From Mesocentrotus franciscanus (lineage: Eukaryota; Echinodermata; Echinoidea; Camarodonta; Strongylocentrotidae), in the NCBI GenBank assembly GCA_037976565.1, contig CP137666.1:7738582-7802581 (forward strand): a stretch of DNA of 64,000 nucleotides, given 5' to 3'. Positions within the stretch are counted from its first letter, which is position 1. Every line of letters starts with the position of its first letter. The notes below the pieces were generated by a model that searched no databases, was not told where the DNA came from, and saw only the letters and a list, made by a program, of their open reading frames with translations. Below are positions 32,201-44,808 of this stretch, piece after piece. The translations under genes and the position numbers were made by a program.

Positions 32201-35200
32201 CTTAGCTGAAAACATATTCGAATAGATGAGATTTCCAGCTTTCAGGTGGTATAGGTCACCTGCCGGGGGAAGATGTCTGGACCTTACTGTTTAACTTTTA
32301 AATAGGCTCTGTATTCTGAAAATGTTCGGTCATTCCGCACAATAGCTTCAAATCCCTTCAAGCAATCCAAAATGAGGTGCCTAACTCTCAAGGCGCCTCA
32401 AACTTTGGCCGACATTTTTATTCTTAGCTGAAAACATATTCGAATAGATGAGATTTCCAGCTTTCAGGTGGTATAGGTCACCTGCCGGGGGAAGATGTCT
32501 GGACCTTACTGTTTAACTTTTAAATAGGCTCTGTATTCTGAAAATGTTCGGTCATTTCGCACAATAGCTTCAAATCCCTTCCAAGCAATCCAAAATGAGG
32601 TGCCTAACTCTCAAGGCGCCTCAAACTTTGGCCGACATTTTTATTCTTAGCTGAAAACATATTCGAATAGAGGAGATTTCCAGCTTTCGGGTGGTATAGG
32701 TCACCTGCCGGGGGAAGATGTCTGGACCTTACTGTTTAACTTTTAAATAGGCTCTGTATTCTGAAAATGTACGGTCATTTCGCACAATAGCTTCAAATCC
32801 AGTACGCAATCCAAAATGAGGTGCCTAACTCTCAAGGCGCCTCAAACTTTGGCCGACATTTTTATTCTTAGCTGAAAACATATTCGAATAGAGGAGATTT
32901 CCAGCTTTCTGGTGGTATAGGTCACCTGCCGGGGGAAGATGTCTGGACCTTACTGTTTAACTTTTAAATAGGCTCTGTATTCTGAAAATGTTCGGTCATT
33001 CCGCACAATAGCTTCAAATCCCTTCAAGCAATCCAAAATGAGGTGCCTAACTCTCAAGGCGCCTCAAACTTTGGCCGACATTTTTATTCTTAGCTGAAAA
33101 CATATTCGAATAGAGGAGATTTCCAGCTTTCGGGTGGTATAGGTCACCTGCCGGGGGAAGATGTCTGGACCTTACTGTTTAACTTTTAAATAGGCTCTGT
33201 ATTCTGAAAATGTTCGGTCATTCCGCACAATAGCTTCAAATCCCTTCCAAGCAATCCAAAAAGAGCTGCCTAACTCTCAAGGCGCCTCAAACTTTGGCCG
33301 ACATTTTTATTCTTAGCTGAAAACATATTCGAATAGAGGAGATTTCCAGCTTTCTGGTGGTATAGGTCACCTGCCGGGGAAGATGTCTGGACCTTACTGT
33401 TTAACTTTTAAATAGGCTCTGTATTCTGAAAATGCTCGGTCATTCCGCACAATAGCTTCAAATCCAGTACGCAATCCAAAATGAAGTGCCTAACTCTCAA
33501 GGCGTCTCAAACTTTGGCCGACATTTTTTATTCTTAGCTGAAAACATATTCGAATAGATGAGATTTCCAGCTTTCAGGTGGTATAGGTCACCTGCCGGGG
33601 GAAGATGTCTGGACCTTACTGTTTAACTTTTAAATAGGCTCTGTATTCTGAAAATGTACGGTCATTTCGCACAATAGCTTCAAATCCAGTACGCAATCCA
33701 AAAAAGATGCCTAACTCTCAAGGCGCCTCAAACTTTGGCCGACATTTTTATTCTTAGCTGAAAACATATTCGAATAGATGAGATTTCCAGCTTTCAGGTG
33801 GTATAGGTCACCTGCCGGGGGAAGATGTCTGGACCTTACTGTTTAACTTTTAAATAGGCTCTGTATTCTGAAAATGTTCGGTCATTCCGCACAATAGCTT
33901 CAAATCCCTTCCAAGCAATCCAAAATGAGGTGCCTAACTCTCAAGGCGCCTCAAACTTTGGCCGACATTTTTTATTCTTAGCTGAAAACATATTCGAATA
34001 GATGAGATTTCCAGCTTTCAGGTGGTATAGGTCACCTGCCGGGGGAAGATGTCTGGACCTTACTGTTTAACTTTTAAATAGGCTCTGTATTCTGAAAATG
34101 TTCGGTCATTTCGCACAATAGCTTCAAATCCCTTCCAAGCAATCCAAAATGAGGTGCCTAACTCTCAAGGCGCCTCAAACTTTGGCCGACATTTTTATTC
34201 TTAGCTGAAAACATATTCGAATAGAGAGATTTCCAGCTTTCGGGTGGTATAGGTCACCTGCCGGGGAAGATGTCTGGACCTTACTGTTTAACTTTTAAAT
34301 AGGCTCTGTATTCTGAAAATGTACGGTCATTTCGCACAATAGCTTCAAATCCAGTACGCAATCCAAAATGAGGTGCCTAACTCTCAAGGCGCCTCAAACT
34401 TTGGCCGACATTTTTATTCTTAGCTGAAAACATATTCGAATAGAGGAGATTTCCAGCTTTCTGGTGGTATAGGTCACCTGCCGGGGGAAGATGTCTGGAC
34501 CTTACTGTTTAACTTTTAAATAGGCTCTGTATTCTGAAAATGTTCGGTCATTCCGCACAATAGCTTCAAATCCCTTCCAAGCAATCCAAAATGAGGTGCC
34601 TAACTCTCAAGGCGCCTCAAACTTTGGCCGACATTTTTATTCTTAGCTGAAAACATATTCGAATAGAGGAGATTTCCAGCTTTCGGGTGGTATAGGTCAC
34701 CTGCCGGGGGAAGATGTCTGGACCTTACTGTTTAACTTTTAAATAGGCTCTGTATTCTGAAAATGTTCGGTCATTTCGCACAATAGCTTCAAATCCCTTC
34801 AAGCAATCCAAAATGAGGTGCCTAACTCTCAAGGCGCCTCAAACTTTGGCCGACATTTTTATTCTTAGCTGAAAACATATTCGAATAGAGAGATTTCCAG
34901 CTTTCGGTGGTATAGGTCACCTGCCGGGGAAGATGTCTGGACCTTACTGTTTAACTTTTAAATAGGCTCTGTATTCTGAAAATGTTCGGTCATTTCGCAC
35001 AATAGCTTCAAATCCAGTACGCAATCCAAAATGAGGTGCCTAACTCTCAAGGCGCCTCAAACTTTGGCCGACATTTTTATTCTTAGCTGAAAACATATTC
35101 GAATAGAGGAGATTTCCAGCTTTCTGGTGGTATAGGTCACCTGCCGGGGGAAGATGTCTGGACCTTACTGTTTAACTTTTAAATAGGCTCTGTATTCTGA

Positions 35201-38200
35201 AAATGTTCGGTCATTCCGCACAATAGCTTCAAATCCCTTCCAAGCAATCCAAAAAGATGCCTAACTCTCAAGGCGCCTCAAACTTTGGCCGACATTTTTA
35301 TTCTTAGCTGAAAACATATTCGAATAGAGGAGATTTCCAGCTTTCTGGTGGTATAGGTCACCTGCCGGGAAGATGTCTGGACCTTACTGTTTAACTTTTA
35401 AATAGGCTCTGTATTCTGAAAATGTTCGGTCATTCCGCACAATAGCTTCAAATCCAGTACGCAATCCAAAATGAAGTGCCTAACTCTCAAGGCGCCTCAA
35501 ACTTTGGCCGACATTTTTATTCTTAGCTGAAAACATATTCGAATAGATGAGATTTCCAGCTTTCAGGTGGTATAGGTCACCTGCCGGGGAAGATGTCTGG
35601 ACCTTACTGTTTAACTTTTAAATAGGCTCTGTATTCTGAAAATGTACGGTCATTTCGCACAATAGCTTCAAATCCCAGTACGCAATCCAAAAAGATGCCT
35701 AACTCTCAAGGCGCCTCAAACTTTGGCCGACATTTTTATTCTTAGCTGAAAACATATTCGAATAGATGAGATTTCCAGCTTTCAGGTGGTATAGGTCACC
35801 TGCCGGGGGAAGATGTCTGGACCTTACTGTTTAACTTTTAAATAGGCTCTGTATTCTGAAAATGTTCGGTCATTCCGCACAATAGCTTCAAATCCCTTCC
35901 AAGCAATCCAAAATGAGGTGCCTAACTCTCAAGGCGCCTCAAACTTTGGCCGACATTTTTTTTTCTTAGCTGAAAACATATTCGAATAGATGAGATTTCC
36001 AGCTTTCAGGTGGTATAGGTCACCTGCCGGGGGAAGATGTCTGGACCTTACTGTTTAACTTTTAAATAGGCTCTGTATTCTGAAAATGTTCGGTCATTTC
36101 GCACAATAGCTTCAAATCCCTTCCAAGCAATCCAAAATGAGGTGCCTAACTCTCAAGGCGCCTCAAACTTTGACCGACATTTTTATTCTTAGCTGAAAAC
36201 ATATTCGAATAGAGGAGATTTCCAGCTTTCAGGTGGTATAGGTCACCTGCCGGGGGAAGATGTCTGGACCTTACTGTTTAACTTTTAAATAGGCTCTGTA
36301 TTCTGAAAATGTACGGTCATTTCGCACAATAGCTTCAAATCCAGTACGCAATCCAAAATGAGGTGCCTAACTCTCAAGGCGCCTCAAACTTTGGCCGACA
36401 TTTTTATTCTTAGCTGAAAACATATTCGAATAGAGGAGATTTCCAGCTTTCTGGTGGTATAGGTCACCTGCCGGGGGAAGATGTCTGGACCTTACTGTTT
36501 AACTTTTAAATAGGCTCTGTATTCTGAAAATGTTCGGTCATTCCGCACAATAGCTTCAAATCCCTTCCAAGCAATCCAAAATGAGGTGCCTAACTCTCAA
36601 GGCGCCTCAAACTTTGGCCGACATTTTTATTCTTAGCTGAAAACATATTCGAATAGAGGAGATTTCCAGCTTTCGGGTGGTATAGGTCACCTGCCGGGGG
36701 AAGATGTCTGGACCTTACTGTTTAACTTTTAAATAGGCTCTGTATTCTGAAAATGTTCGGTCATTCCGCACAATAGCTTCAAATCCCTTCCAAGCAATCC
36801 AAAAAGATGCCTAACTCTCAAGGCGCCTCAAACTTTGGCCGACATTTTTATTCTTAGCTGAAAACATATTCGAATAGAGGAGATTTCCAGCTTTCTGGTG
36901 GTATAGGTCACCTGCCGGGGAAGATGTCTGGACCTTACTGTTTAACTTTTAAATAGGCTCTGTATTCTGAAAATGCTCGGTCATTCCGCACAATAGCTTC
37001 AAATCCCAGTACGCAATCCAAAATGAAGTGCCTAACTCTCAAGGCGCCTCAAACTTTGGCCGACATTTTTATTCTTAGCTGAAAACATATTCGAATAGAT
37101 GAGATTTCCAGCTTTCAGGTGGTATAGGTCACCTGCCGGGGAAGATGTCTGGACCTTACTGTTTAACTTTTAAATAGGCTCTGTATTCTGAAAATGTACG
37201 GTCATTTCGCACAATAGCTTCAAATCCCGAGTACGCAATCCAAAAAAAGATGCCTACTCTCAAGGCGCCTCAAACTTTGGCCGACATTTTTATTCTTAGC
37301 TGAAAACATATTCGAATAGATGAGATTTCCAGCTTTCAGGTGGTATAGGTCACCTGCCGGGGGAAGATGTCTGGACCTTACTGTTTAACTTTTAAATAGG
37401 CTCTGTATTCTGAAAATGTTCGGTCATTCCGCACAATAGCTTCAAATCCCTTCCAAGCAATCCAAAATGAGGTGCCTAACTCTCAAGGCGCCTCAAACTT
37501 TGACCGACATTTTTATTCTTAGCTGAAAACATATTCGAATAGAGGAGATTTCCAGCTTTCAGGTGGTATAGGTCACCTGCCGGGGGAAGATGTCTGGACC
37601 TTACTGTTTAACTTTTAAATAGGCTCTGTATTCTGAAAATGTTCGGTCATTTCGCACAATAGCTTCAAATCCCTTCCAAGCAATCCAAAATGAGGTGCCT
37701 AACTCTCAAGGCGCCTCAAACTTTGGCCGACATTTTTATTCTTAGCTGAAAACATATTCGAATAGAGGAGATTTCCAGCTTTCGGGTGGTATAGGTCACC
37801 TGCCGGGGGAAGATGTCTGGACCTTACTGTTTAACTTTTAAATAGGCTCTGTATTCTGAAAATGTACGGTCATTTCGCACAATAGCTTCAAATCCCGAGT
37901 ACGCAATCCAAAATGAGGTGCCTAACTCTCAAGGCGCCTCAAACTTTGGCCGACATTTTTTATTCTTAGCTGAAAACATATTCGAATAGAGGAGATTTCC
38001 AGCTTTCTGGTGGTATAGGTCACCTGCCGGGGGAAGATGTCTGGACCTTACTGTTTAACTTTTAAATAGGCTCTGTATTCTGAAAATGTTCGGTCATTCC
38101 GCACAATAGCTTCAAATCCCTTCCAAGCAATCCAAAATGAGGTGCCTAACTCTCAAGGCGCCTCAAACTTTGGCCGACATTTTTATTCTTAGCTGAAAAC

Positions 38201-41200
38201 ATATTCGAATAGAGGAGATTTCCAGCTTTCGGTGGTATAGGTCACCTGCCGGGGAAGATGTCTGGACCTTACTGTTTAACTTTTAAATAGGCTCTGTATT
38301 CTGAAAATGTTCGGTCATTCCGCACAATAGCTTCAAATCCCTTCCAAGCAATCCAAAATGATGCCTAACTCTCAAGGCGCCTCAAACTTTGGCCGACATT
38401 TTTATTCTTAGCTGAAAACATATTCGAATAGAGGAGATTTCCAGCTTTCTGGTGGTATAGGTCACCTGCCGGGGGAAGATGTCTGGACCTTACTGTTTAA
38501 CTTTTAAATAGGCTCTGTATTCTGAAAATGCTCGGTCATTCCGCACAATAGCTTCAAATCCCGAGTACGCAATCCAAAATGAAGTGCCTAACTCTCAAGG
38601 CGTCTCAAACTTTGGCCGACATTTTTTATTCTTAGCTGAAAACATATTCGAATAGATGAGATTTCCAGCTTTCAGGTGGTATAGGTCACCTGCCGGGGGA
38701 AGATGTCTGGACCTTACTGTTTAACTTTTAAATAGGCTCTGTATTCTGAAAATGTACGGTCATTTCGCACAATAGCTTCAAATCCCGAGTACGCAATCCA
38801 AAAAGATGCCTAACTCTCAAGGCGCCTCAAACTTTGGCCGACATTTTTTATTCTTAGCTGAAAACATATTCGAATAGATGAGATTTCCAGCTTTCAGGTG
38901 GTATAGGTCACCTGCCGGGGGAAGATGTCTGGACCTTACTGTTTAACTTTTAAATAGGCTCTGTATTCTGAAAATGTTCGGTCATTCCGCACAATAGCTT
39001 CAAATCCCTTCCAAGCAATCCAAAATGAGGTGCCTAACTCTCAAGGCGCCTCAAACTTTGGCCGACATTTTTTTCTTAGCTGAAAACATATTCGAATAGA
39101 TGAGATTTCCAGCTTTCAGGTGGTATAGGTCACCTGCCGGGGGAAGATGTCTGGACCTTACTGTTTAACTTTTAAATAGGCTCTGTATTCTGAAAATGTT
39201 CGGTCATTTCGCACAATAGCTTCAAATCCCTTCCAAGCAATCCAAAATGAGGTGCCTAACTCTCAAGGCGCCTCAAACTTTGGCCGACATTTTTATTCTT
39301 AGCTGAAAACATATTCGAATAGAGGAGATTTCCAGCTTTCGGGTGGTATAGGTCACCTGCCGGGGGAAGATGTCTGGACCTTACTGTTTAACTTTTAAAT
39401 AGGCTCTGTATTCTGAAAATGTACGGTCATTTCGCACAATAGCTTCAAATCCCGAGTACGCAATCCAAAATGAGGTGCCTAACTCTCAAGGCGCCTCAAA
39501 CTTTGGCCGACATTTTTTATTCTTAGCTGAAAACATATTCGAATAGAGGAGATTTCCAGCTTTCAGGTGGTATAGGTCACCTGCCGGGGGAAGATGTCTG
39601 GACCTTACTGTTTAACTTTTAAATAGGCTCTGTATTCTGAAAATGTTCGGTCATTTCGCACAATAGCTTCAAATCCCTTCCAAGCAATCCAAAATGAGGT
39701 GCCTAACTCTCAAGGCGCCTCAAACTTTGGCCGACATTTTTATTCTTAGCTGAAAACATATTCGAATAGAGGAGATTTCCAGCTTTCTGGTGGTATAGGT
39801 CACCTGCCGGGGGAAGATGTCTGGACCTTACTGTTTAACTTTTAAATAGGCTCTGTATTCTGAAAATGTTCGGTCATTCCGCACAATAGCTTCAAATCCC
39901 TTCCAAGCAATCCAAAATGAGGTGCCTAACTCTCAAGGCGCCTCAAACTTTGGCCGACATTTTTATTCTTAGCTGAAAACATATTCGAATAGAGGAGATT
40001 TCCAGCTTTCTGGTGGTATAGGTCACCTGCCGGGGGAAGATGTCTGGACCTTACTGTTTAACTTTTAAATAGGCTCTGTATTCTGAAAATGTTCGGTCAT
40101 TCCGCACAATAGCTTCAAATCCCGAGTACGCAATCCAAAATGAGGTGCCTAACTCTCAAGGCGCCTCAAACTTTGGCCGACATTTTTATTCTTAGCTGAA
40201 AACATATTCGAATAGATGAGATTTCCAGCTTTCAGGTGGTATAGGTCACCTGCCGGGGGAAGATGTCTGGACCTTACTGTTTAACTTTTAAATAGGCTCT
40301 GTATTCTGAAAATGTTCGGTCATTCCGCACAATAGCTTCAAATCCCTTCCAAGCAATCCAAAATGAGGTGCCTAACTCTCAAGGCGCCTCAAACTTTGGC
40401 CGACATTTTTATTCTTAGCTGAAAACATATTCGAATAGAGGAGATTTCCAGCTTTCTGGTGGTATAGGTCACCTGCCGGGGGAAGATGTCTGGACCTTAC
40501 TGTTTAACTTTTAAATAGGCTCTGTATTCTGAAAATGTTCGGTCATTCCGCACAATAGCTTCAAATCCAGTACGCAATCCAAAATGAAGTGCCTAACTCT
40601 CAAGGCGCCTCAAACTTTGGCCGACATTTTTATTCTTAGCTGAAAACATATTCGAATAGATGAGATTTCCAGCTTTCAGGTGGTATAGGTCACCTGCCGG
40701 GGAAGATGTCTGGACCTTACTGTTTAACTTTTAAATAGGCTCTGTATTCTGAAAATGTACGGTCATTTCGCACAATAGCTTCAAATCCAGTACGCAATCC
40801 AAAAAAGATGCCTACTCTCAAGGCGCCTCAAACTTTGGCCGACATTTTTATTCTTAGCTGAAAACATATTCGAATAGATGAGATTTCCAGCTTTCAGGTG
40901 GTATAGGTCACCTGCCGGGGGAAGATGTCTGGACCTTACTGTTTAACTTTTAAATAGGCTCTGTATTCTGAAAATGTTCGGTCATTCCGCACAATAGCTT
41001 CAAATCCCTTCCAAGCAATCCAAAATGAGGTGCCTAACTCTCAAGGCGCCTCAAACTTTGGCCGACATTTTTTTCTTAGCTGAAAACATATTCGAATAGA
41101 TGAGATTTCCAGCTTTCAGGTGGTATAGGTCACCTGCCGGGGGAAGATGTCTGGACCTTACTGTTTAACTTTTAAATAGGCTCTGTATTCTGAAAATGTT

Positions 41201-43798
41201 CGGTCATTTCGCACAATAGCTTCAAATCCAGTACGCAATCCAAAATGAGGTGCCTAACTCTCAAGGCGCCTCAAACTTTGGCCGACATTTTTATTCTTAG
41301 CTGAAAACATATTCGAATAGAGGAGATTTCCAGCTTTCTGGTGGTATAGGTCACCTGCCGGGGGAAGATGTCTGGACCTTACTGTTTAACTTTTAAATAG
41401 GCTCTGTATTCTGAAAATGTTCGGTCATTCCGCACAATAGCTTCAAATCCCTTCAAAGCAATCCAAAATGAGGTGCCTAACTCTCAAGGCGCCTCAAACT
41501 TTGGCCGACATTTTTATTCTTAGCTGAAAACATATTCGAATAGAGGAGATTTCCAGCTTTCGGGTGGTATAGGTCACCTGCCGGGGGAAGATGTCTGGAC
41601 CTTACTGTTTAACTTTTAAATAGGCTCTGTATTCTGAAAATGTTCGGTCATTCCGCACAATAGCTTCAAATCCCTTCCAAGCAATCCAAAAAGATGCCTA
41701 ACTCTCAAGGCGTCTCAAACTTTGGCCGACATTTTTATTCTTAGCTGAAAACATATTCGAATAGAGGAGATTTTCAGCTTTCTGGTGGTATAGGTCACCT
41801 GCCGGGGGAAGATGTCTGGACCTTACTGTTTAACTTTTAAATAGGCTCTGTATTCTGAAAATGCTCGGTCATTCCGACAATAGCTTCAAATCCCGAGTAC
41901 GCAATCCAAAATGAAGTGCCTAACTCTCAAGGCGTCTCAAACTTTGGCCGACATTTTTTATTCTTAGCTGAAAACATATTCGAATAGATGAGATTTCCAG
42001 CTTTCAGGTGGTATAGGTCACCTGCCGGGGGAAGATGTCTGGACCTTACTGTTTAACTTTTAAATAGGCTCTGTATTCTGAAAATGTTCGGTCATTCCGC
42101 ACAATAGCTTCAAATCCCTTCCAAGCAATCCAAAATGAGGTGCCTAACTCTCAAGACTCCTCAAACTTTGGCCGACATTTTTATTCTTAGCTGAAAACAT
42201 ATTCGAATAGATGAGATTTCCAGCTTTCAGGTGGTATAGGTCACCTGCCGGGGGAAGATGTCTGGACCTTACTGTTTAACTTTTAAATAGGCTCTGTATT
42301 CTGAAAATGTCGGTCATTCCGCACAATAGCTTCAAATCCCGAGTACGCAATCCAAAATGAAGTGCCTAACTCTCAAGGCGCCTCAAACTTTGGCCGACAT
42401 TTTTATTCTTAGCTGAAAACATATTCGAATAGATGAGATTTCCAGCTTTCAGGTGGTATAGGTCACCTGCCGGGGGAAGATGTCTGGACCTTACTGTTTA
42501 ACTTTTAAATAGGCTCTGTATTCTGAAAATGTTCGGTCATTTCGCACAATAGCTTCAAATCCCGAGTACGCAATCCAAAAAAGATGCCTAACTCTCAAGG
42601 CGCCTCAAACTTTGGCCGACATTTTTTATTCTTAGCTGAAAACATATTCGAATAGAGGAGATTTCCAGCTTTCAGGTGGTATAGGTCACCTGCCGGGGGA
42701 AGATGTCTGGACCTTACTGTTTAACTTTTAAATAGGCTCTGTATTCTGAAAATGTTCGGTCATTCCGCACAATAGCTTCAAATCCCTTCCAAGCAATCCA
42801 AAATGAGGTGCCTAACTCTCAAGACTCCTCAAACTTTGGCCGACATTTTTATTCTTAGCTGAAAACATATTCGAATAGAAGAGATTTCCAGCTTTTAGGT
42901 GGTATAGGTCACCTGCCGGGGGAAGATGTCTGGACCTTACTGTTTAACTTTTAAATAGGCTCTGTATTCTGAAAATGTTCGGTCATTTCGCACAATAGCT
43001 TCAAATCCCTTCCAAGCAATCCAAAATGAGGTGCCTAACTCTCAAGACGCCTCAAACTTTGGCCGACATTTTTTATTCTTAGCTGAAAACATATTCGAAT
43101 AGAGGAGATTTCCAGCTTTCGGGTGGTATAGGTCACCTGCCGGGGAAAGATGTCTGGACCTTACTGTTTAACTTTTAAATAGGCTCTGTATTCTCAAAAT
43201 GCTCGGTCATTCCGGACAATAGCGTCAAATCCCGAGTACGCAATCCAAAAAAAGATGCCGTACTCTCAAGTCGCCTCAAACTTTGGCCGACATTTTTATT
43301 CTTAGCTGAAAACATATTCGAATAGATGAGATTTACAGCTTTCAGGTGGTATAGGTCACCTGCCGGGGGAAGATGTCTGGACCTTACTGTTTAACTTTTA
43401 AATAGGCTCTGTATTCTGAAAATGTTCGGTCATTCCGCACAATAGCTTCAAATCCCTTCCAAGCAATCCAAAATGAGGTGCCTAACTCTCAAGACTCCTC
43501 AAACTTTGGCCGACATTTTTATTCTTAGCTGAAAACATATTCGAATAGATGAGATTTCCAGCTTTCAGGTGGTATAGGTCACCTGCCGGGGGAAGATGTC
43601 TGGACCTTACTGTTTAACTTTTAAATAGGCTCTGTATTCTGAAAATGTACGGTCATTTCGCACAATAGCTTCAAATCCCAAGTACGCAATCCAAAAAAAG
43701 ATGCCGTACTCTCATGGCGCCTCAAACTTTGGCCGACATTTTTTATTCTTAGCTGAAAACATATTCGAATAGATGAGATTTACAGCTTTCAGGTGGTA
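29261..43798. repeat. Satellite array in part B, about 65 monomers with a higher-order repeat
   Basis: Same 222-bp monomer as part A. Monomers of the type CTTTCGGG + GTACGGTC + GTACGC recur near 31135, 32690 and 34240, then 37785 and 39345, about 1.55 kb or seven monomers apart. In between come a fixed series: CTTTCTGG/GTTCGG, CTTTCGGG/GTTCGG, AAGATGCC...GCTCGG, ATGAAG...GTACGG, AAGATGCC...GTTCGG, and ATGAGG...GTTCGG with TTCGC. First and last monomers match those of array A, so only the interior differs in length. Confidence 0.95.
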
Positions 43799-44808
43799 AA
43801 ACAATTAATTGTCGAGGAAAATTTGTCACTTACGCCATAAGTTTGTTACTGAATGCAATATATTGGGAGGAATTTGTTTTCATTTTCAATAGCTTGGTTA
43901 TTGTCTTATTATCCAAATACAAAAACGATTTGTTCATGACTCATGCCAAACAACTACATGAAGCAATAGATCATTTGGGTACAAGTAACTATGATTACAG
44001 ACAAGGGGTAGGGGACACTAGCCCAGCTGAACATAACAATGAGGCAGAAGAACAGAGCGTTCAATTTGTTTCAACAGAAGCGGAATATCTTAGTGCTATA
44101 CCATCGTCCTTCAAGGTTTTTTTCAAAGATCAAGTGGAAAGGTTAAGAGGTCTAGTCGCAAACGCAGAATCACAAGATATACACGTTCTCTGTCCTAATC
44201 CAGATTCCAATGAGATATTGCTTGATAAAATAGTTAAAGACTATCTCCCAACATGCATCCTTTGGTCTAATATATTAGTAGGCGATCTCTCTAGGTACAA
44301 ATACAACGACAAAAAGTCATATGGAGAATTTAAGGCAGAAATTTCAAATATTCCTAAAACAACCGGACACGCAGAACAGAGGATGGGAGTTATGAAAAAT
44401 ATACAGCTAGGTAAGAAAAAGATAAATCGGGTGGATGAATTTATTTCAATATTAGCACATGACTTGAAAGGAATTGAGCGGAGTTATGTCGATCATTCGA
44501 CTAGGATTACTGGTAGGAAACGACAGGATAAGGATAGGGTAAACCCTTCTAGAGCAAAATATAAAGATGAATTTCCTTCGCCTAATGTACAAGAATCCGA
44601 TCATACATCGGTCCCCCGATCGGCGTCTCCCCTTGGTTCTATGCCAAAACATAACCCGGAAAATTCTGTTAGGAAACGTTCTTCAGTTACTATAAAGGAA
44701 GAATGGAATAAAAAATCAAGGAGACAAATGACTGGCGTTTTTCAGAAAGCGCCAAAAAGGAATCCACTACAGTACGTTAACAAATCCAAGGGTTATTTGA
44801 GAATGTAA
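43777..44808 (+). CDS. Transposon ORF1, possible transposase C-terminal region
   Basis: The frame is open from 43777, inside the last satellite monomer, to TAA at 44806-44808. The first ATG in frame is at 43936. I do not recognise it with certainty. Residues encoded at about 44230-44500 (LPTCILWSNILVGDLSRY, then GHAEQRMGVMKNIQLGKKK and RVDEFISIL) resemble the arrangement near the C-terminus of some eukaryotic transposases, where a short substrate-like helix is followed by a Lys-rich segment. That comparison is from memory and weak. The C-terminal third is basic and Ser/Lys/Arg-rich and may be disordered. A splice acceptor-like TTACAGCTTTCAG|GTGG at the array edge suggests missing upstream exons. 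The next ORF overlaps in the -1 frame. Confidence 0.5.
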   Translation, partial: DLQLSGGKTINCRGKFVTYAISLLLNAIYWEEFVFIFNSLVIVLLSKYKNDLFMTHAKQLHEAIDHLGTSNYDYRQGVGDTSPAEHNNEAEEQSVQFVSTEAEYLSAIPSSFKVFFKDQVERLRGLVANAESQDIHVLCPNPDSNEILLDKIVKDYLPTCILWSNILVGDLSRYKYNDKKSYGEFKAEISNIPKTTGHAEQRMGVMKNIQLGKKKINRVDEFISILAHDLKGIERSYVDHSTRITGRKRQDKDRVNPSRAKYKDEFPSPNVQESDHTSVPRSASPLGSMPKHNPENSVRKRSSVTIKEEWNKKSRRQMTGVFQKAPKRNPLQYVNKSKGYLRM

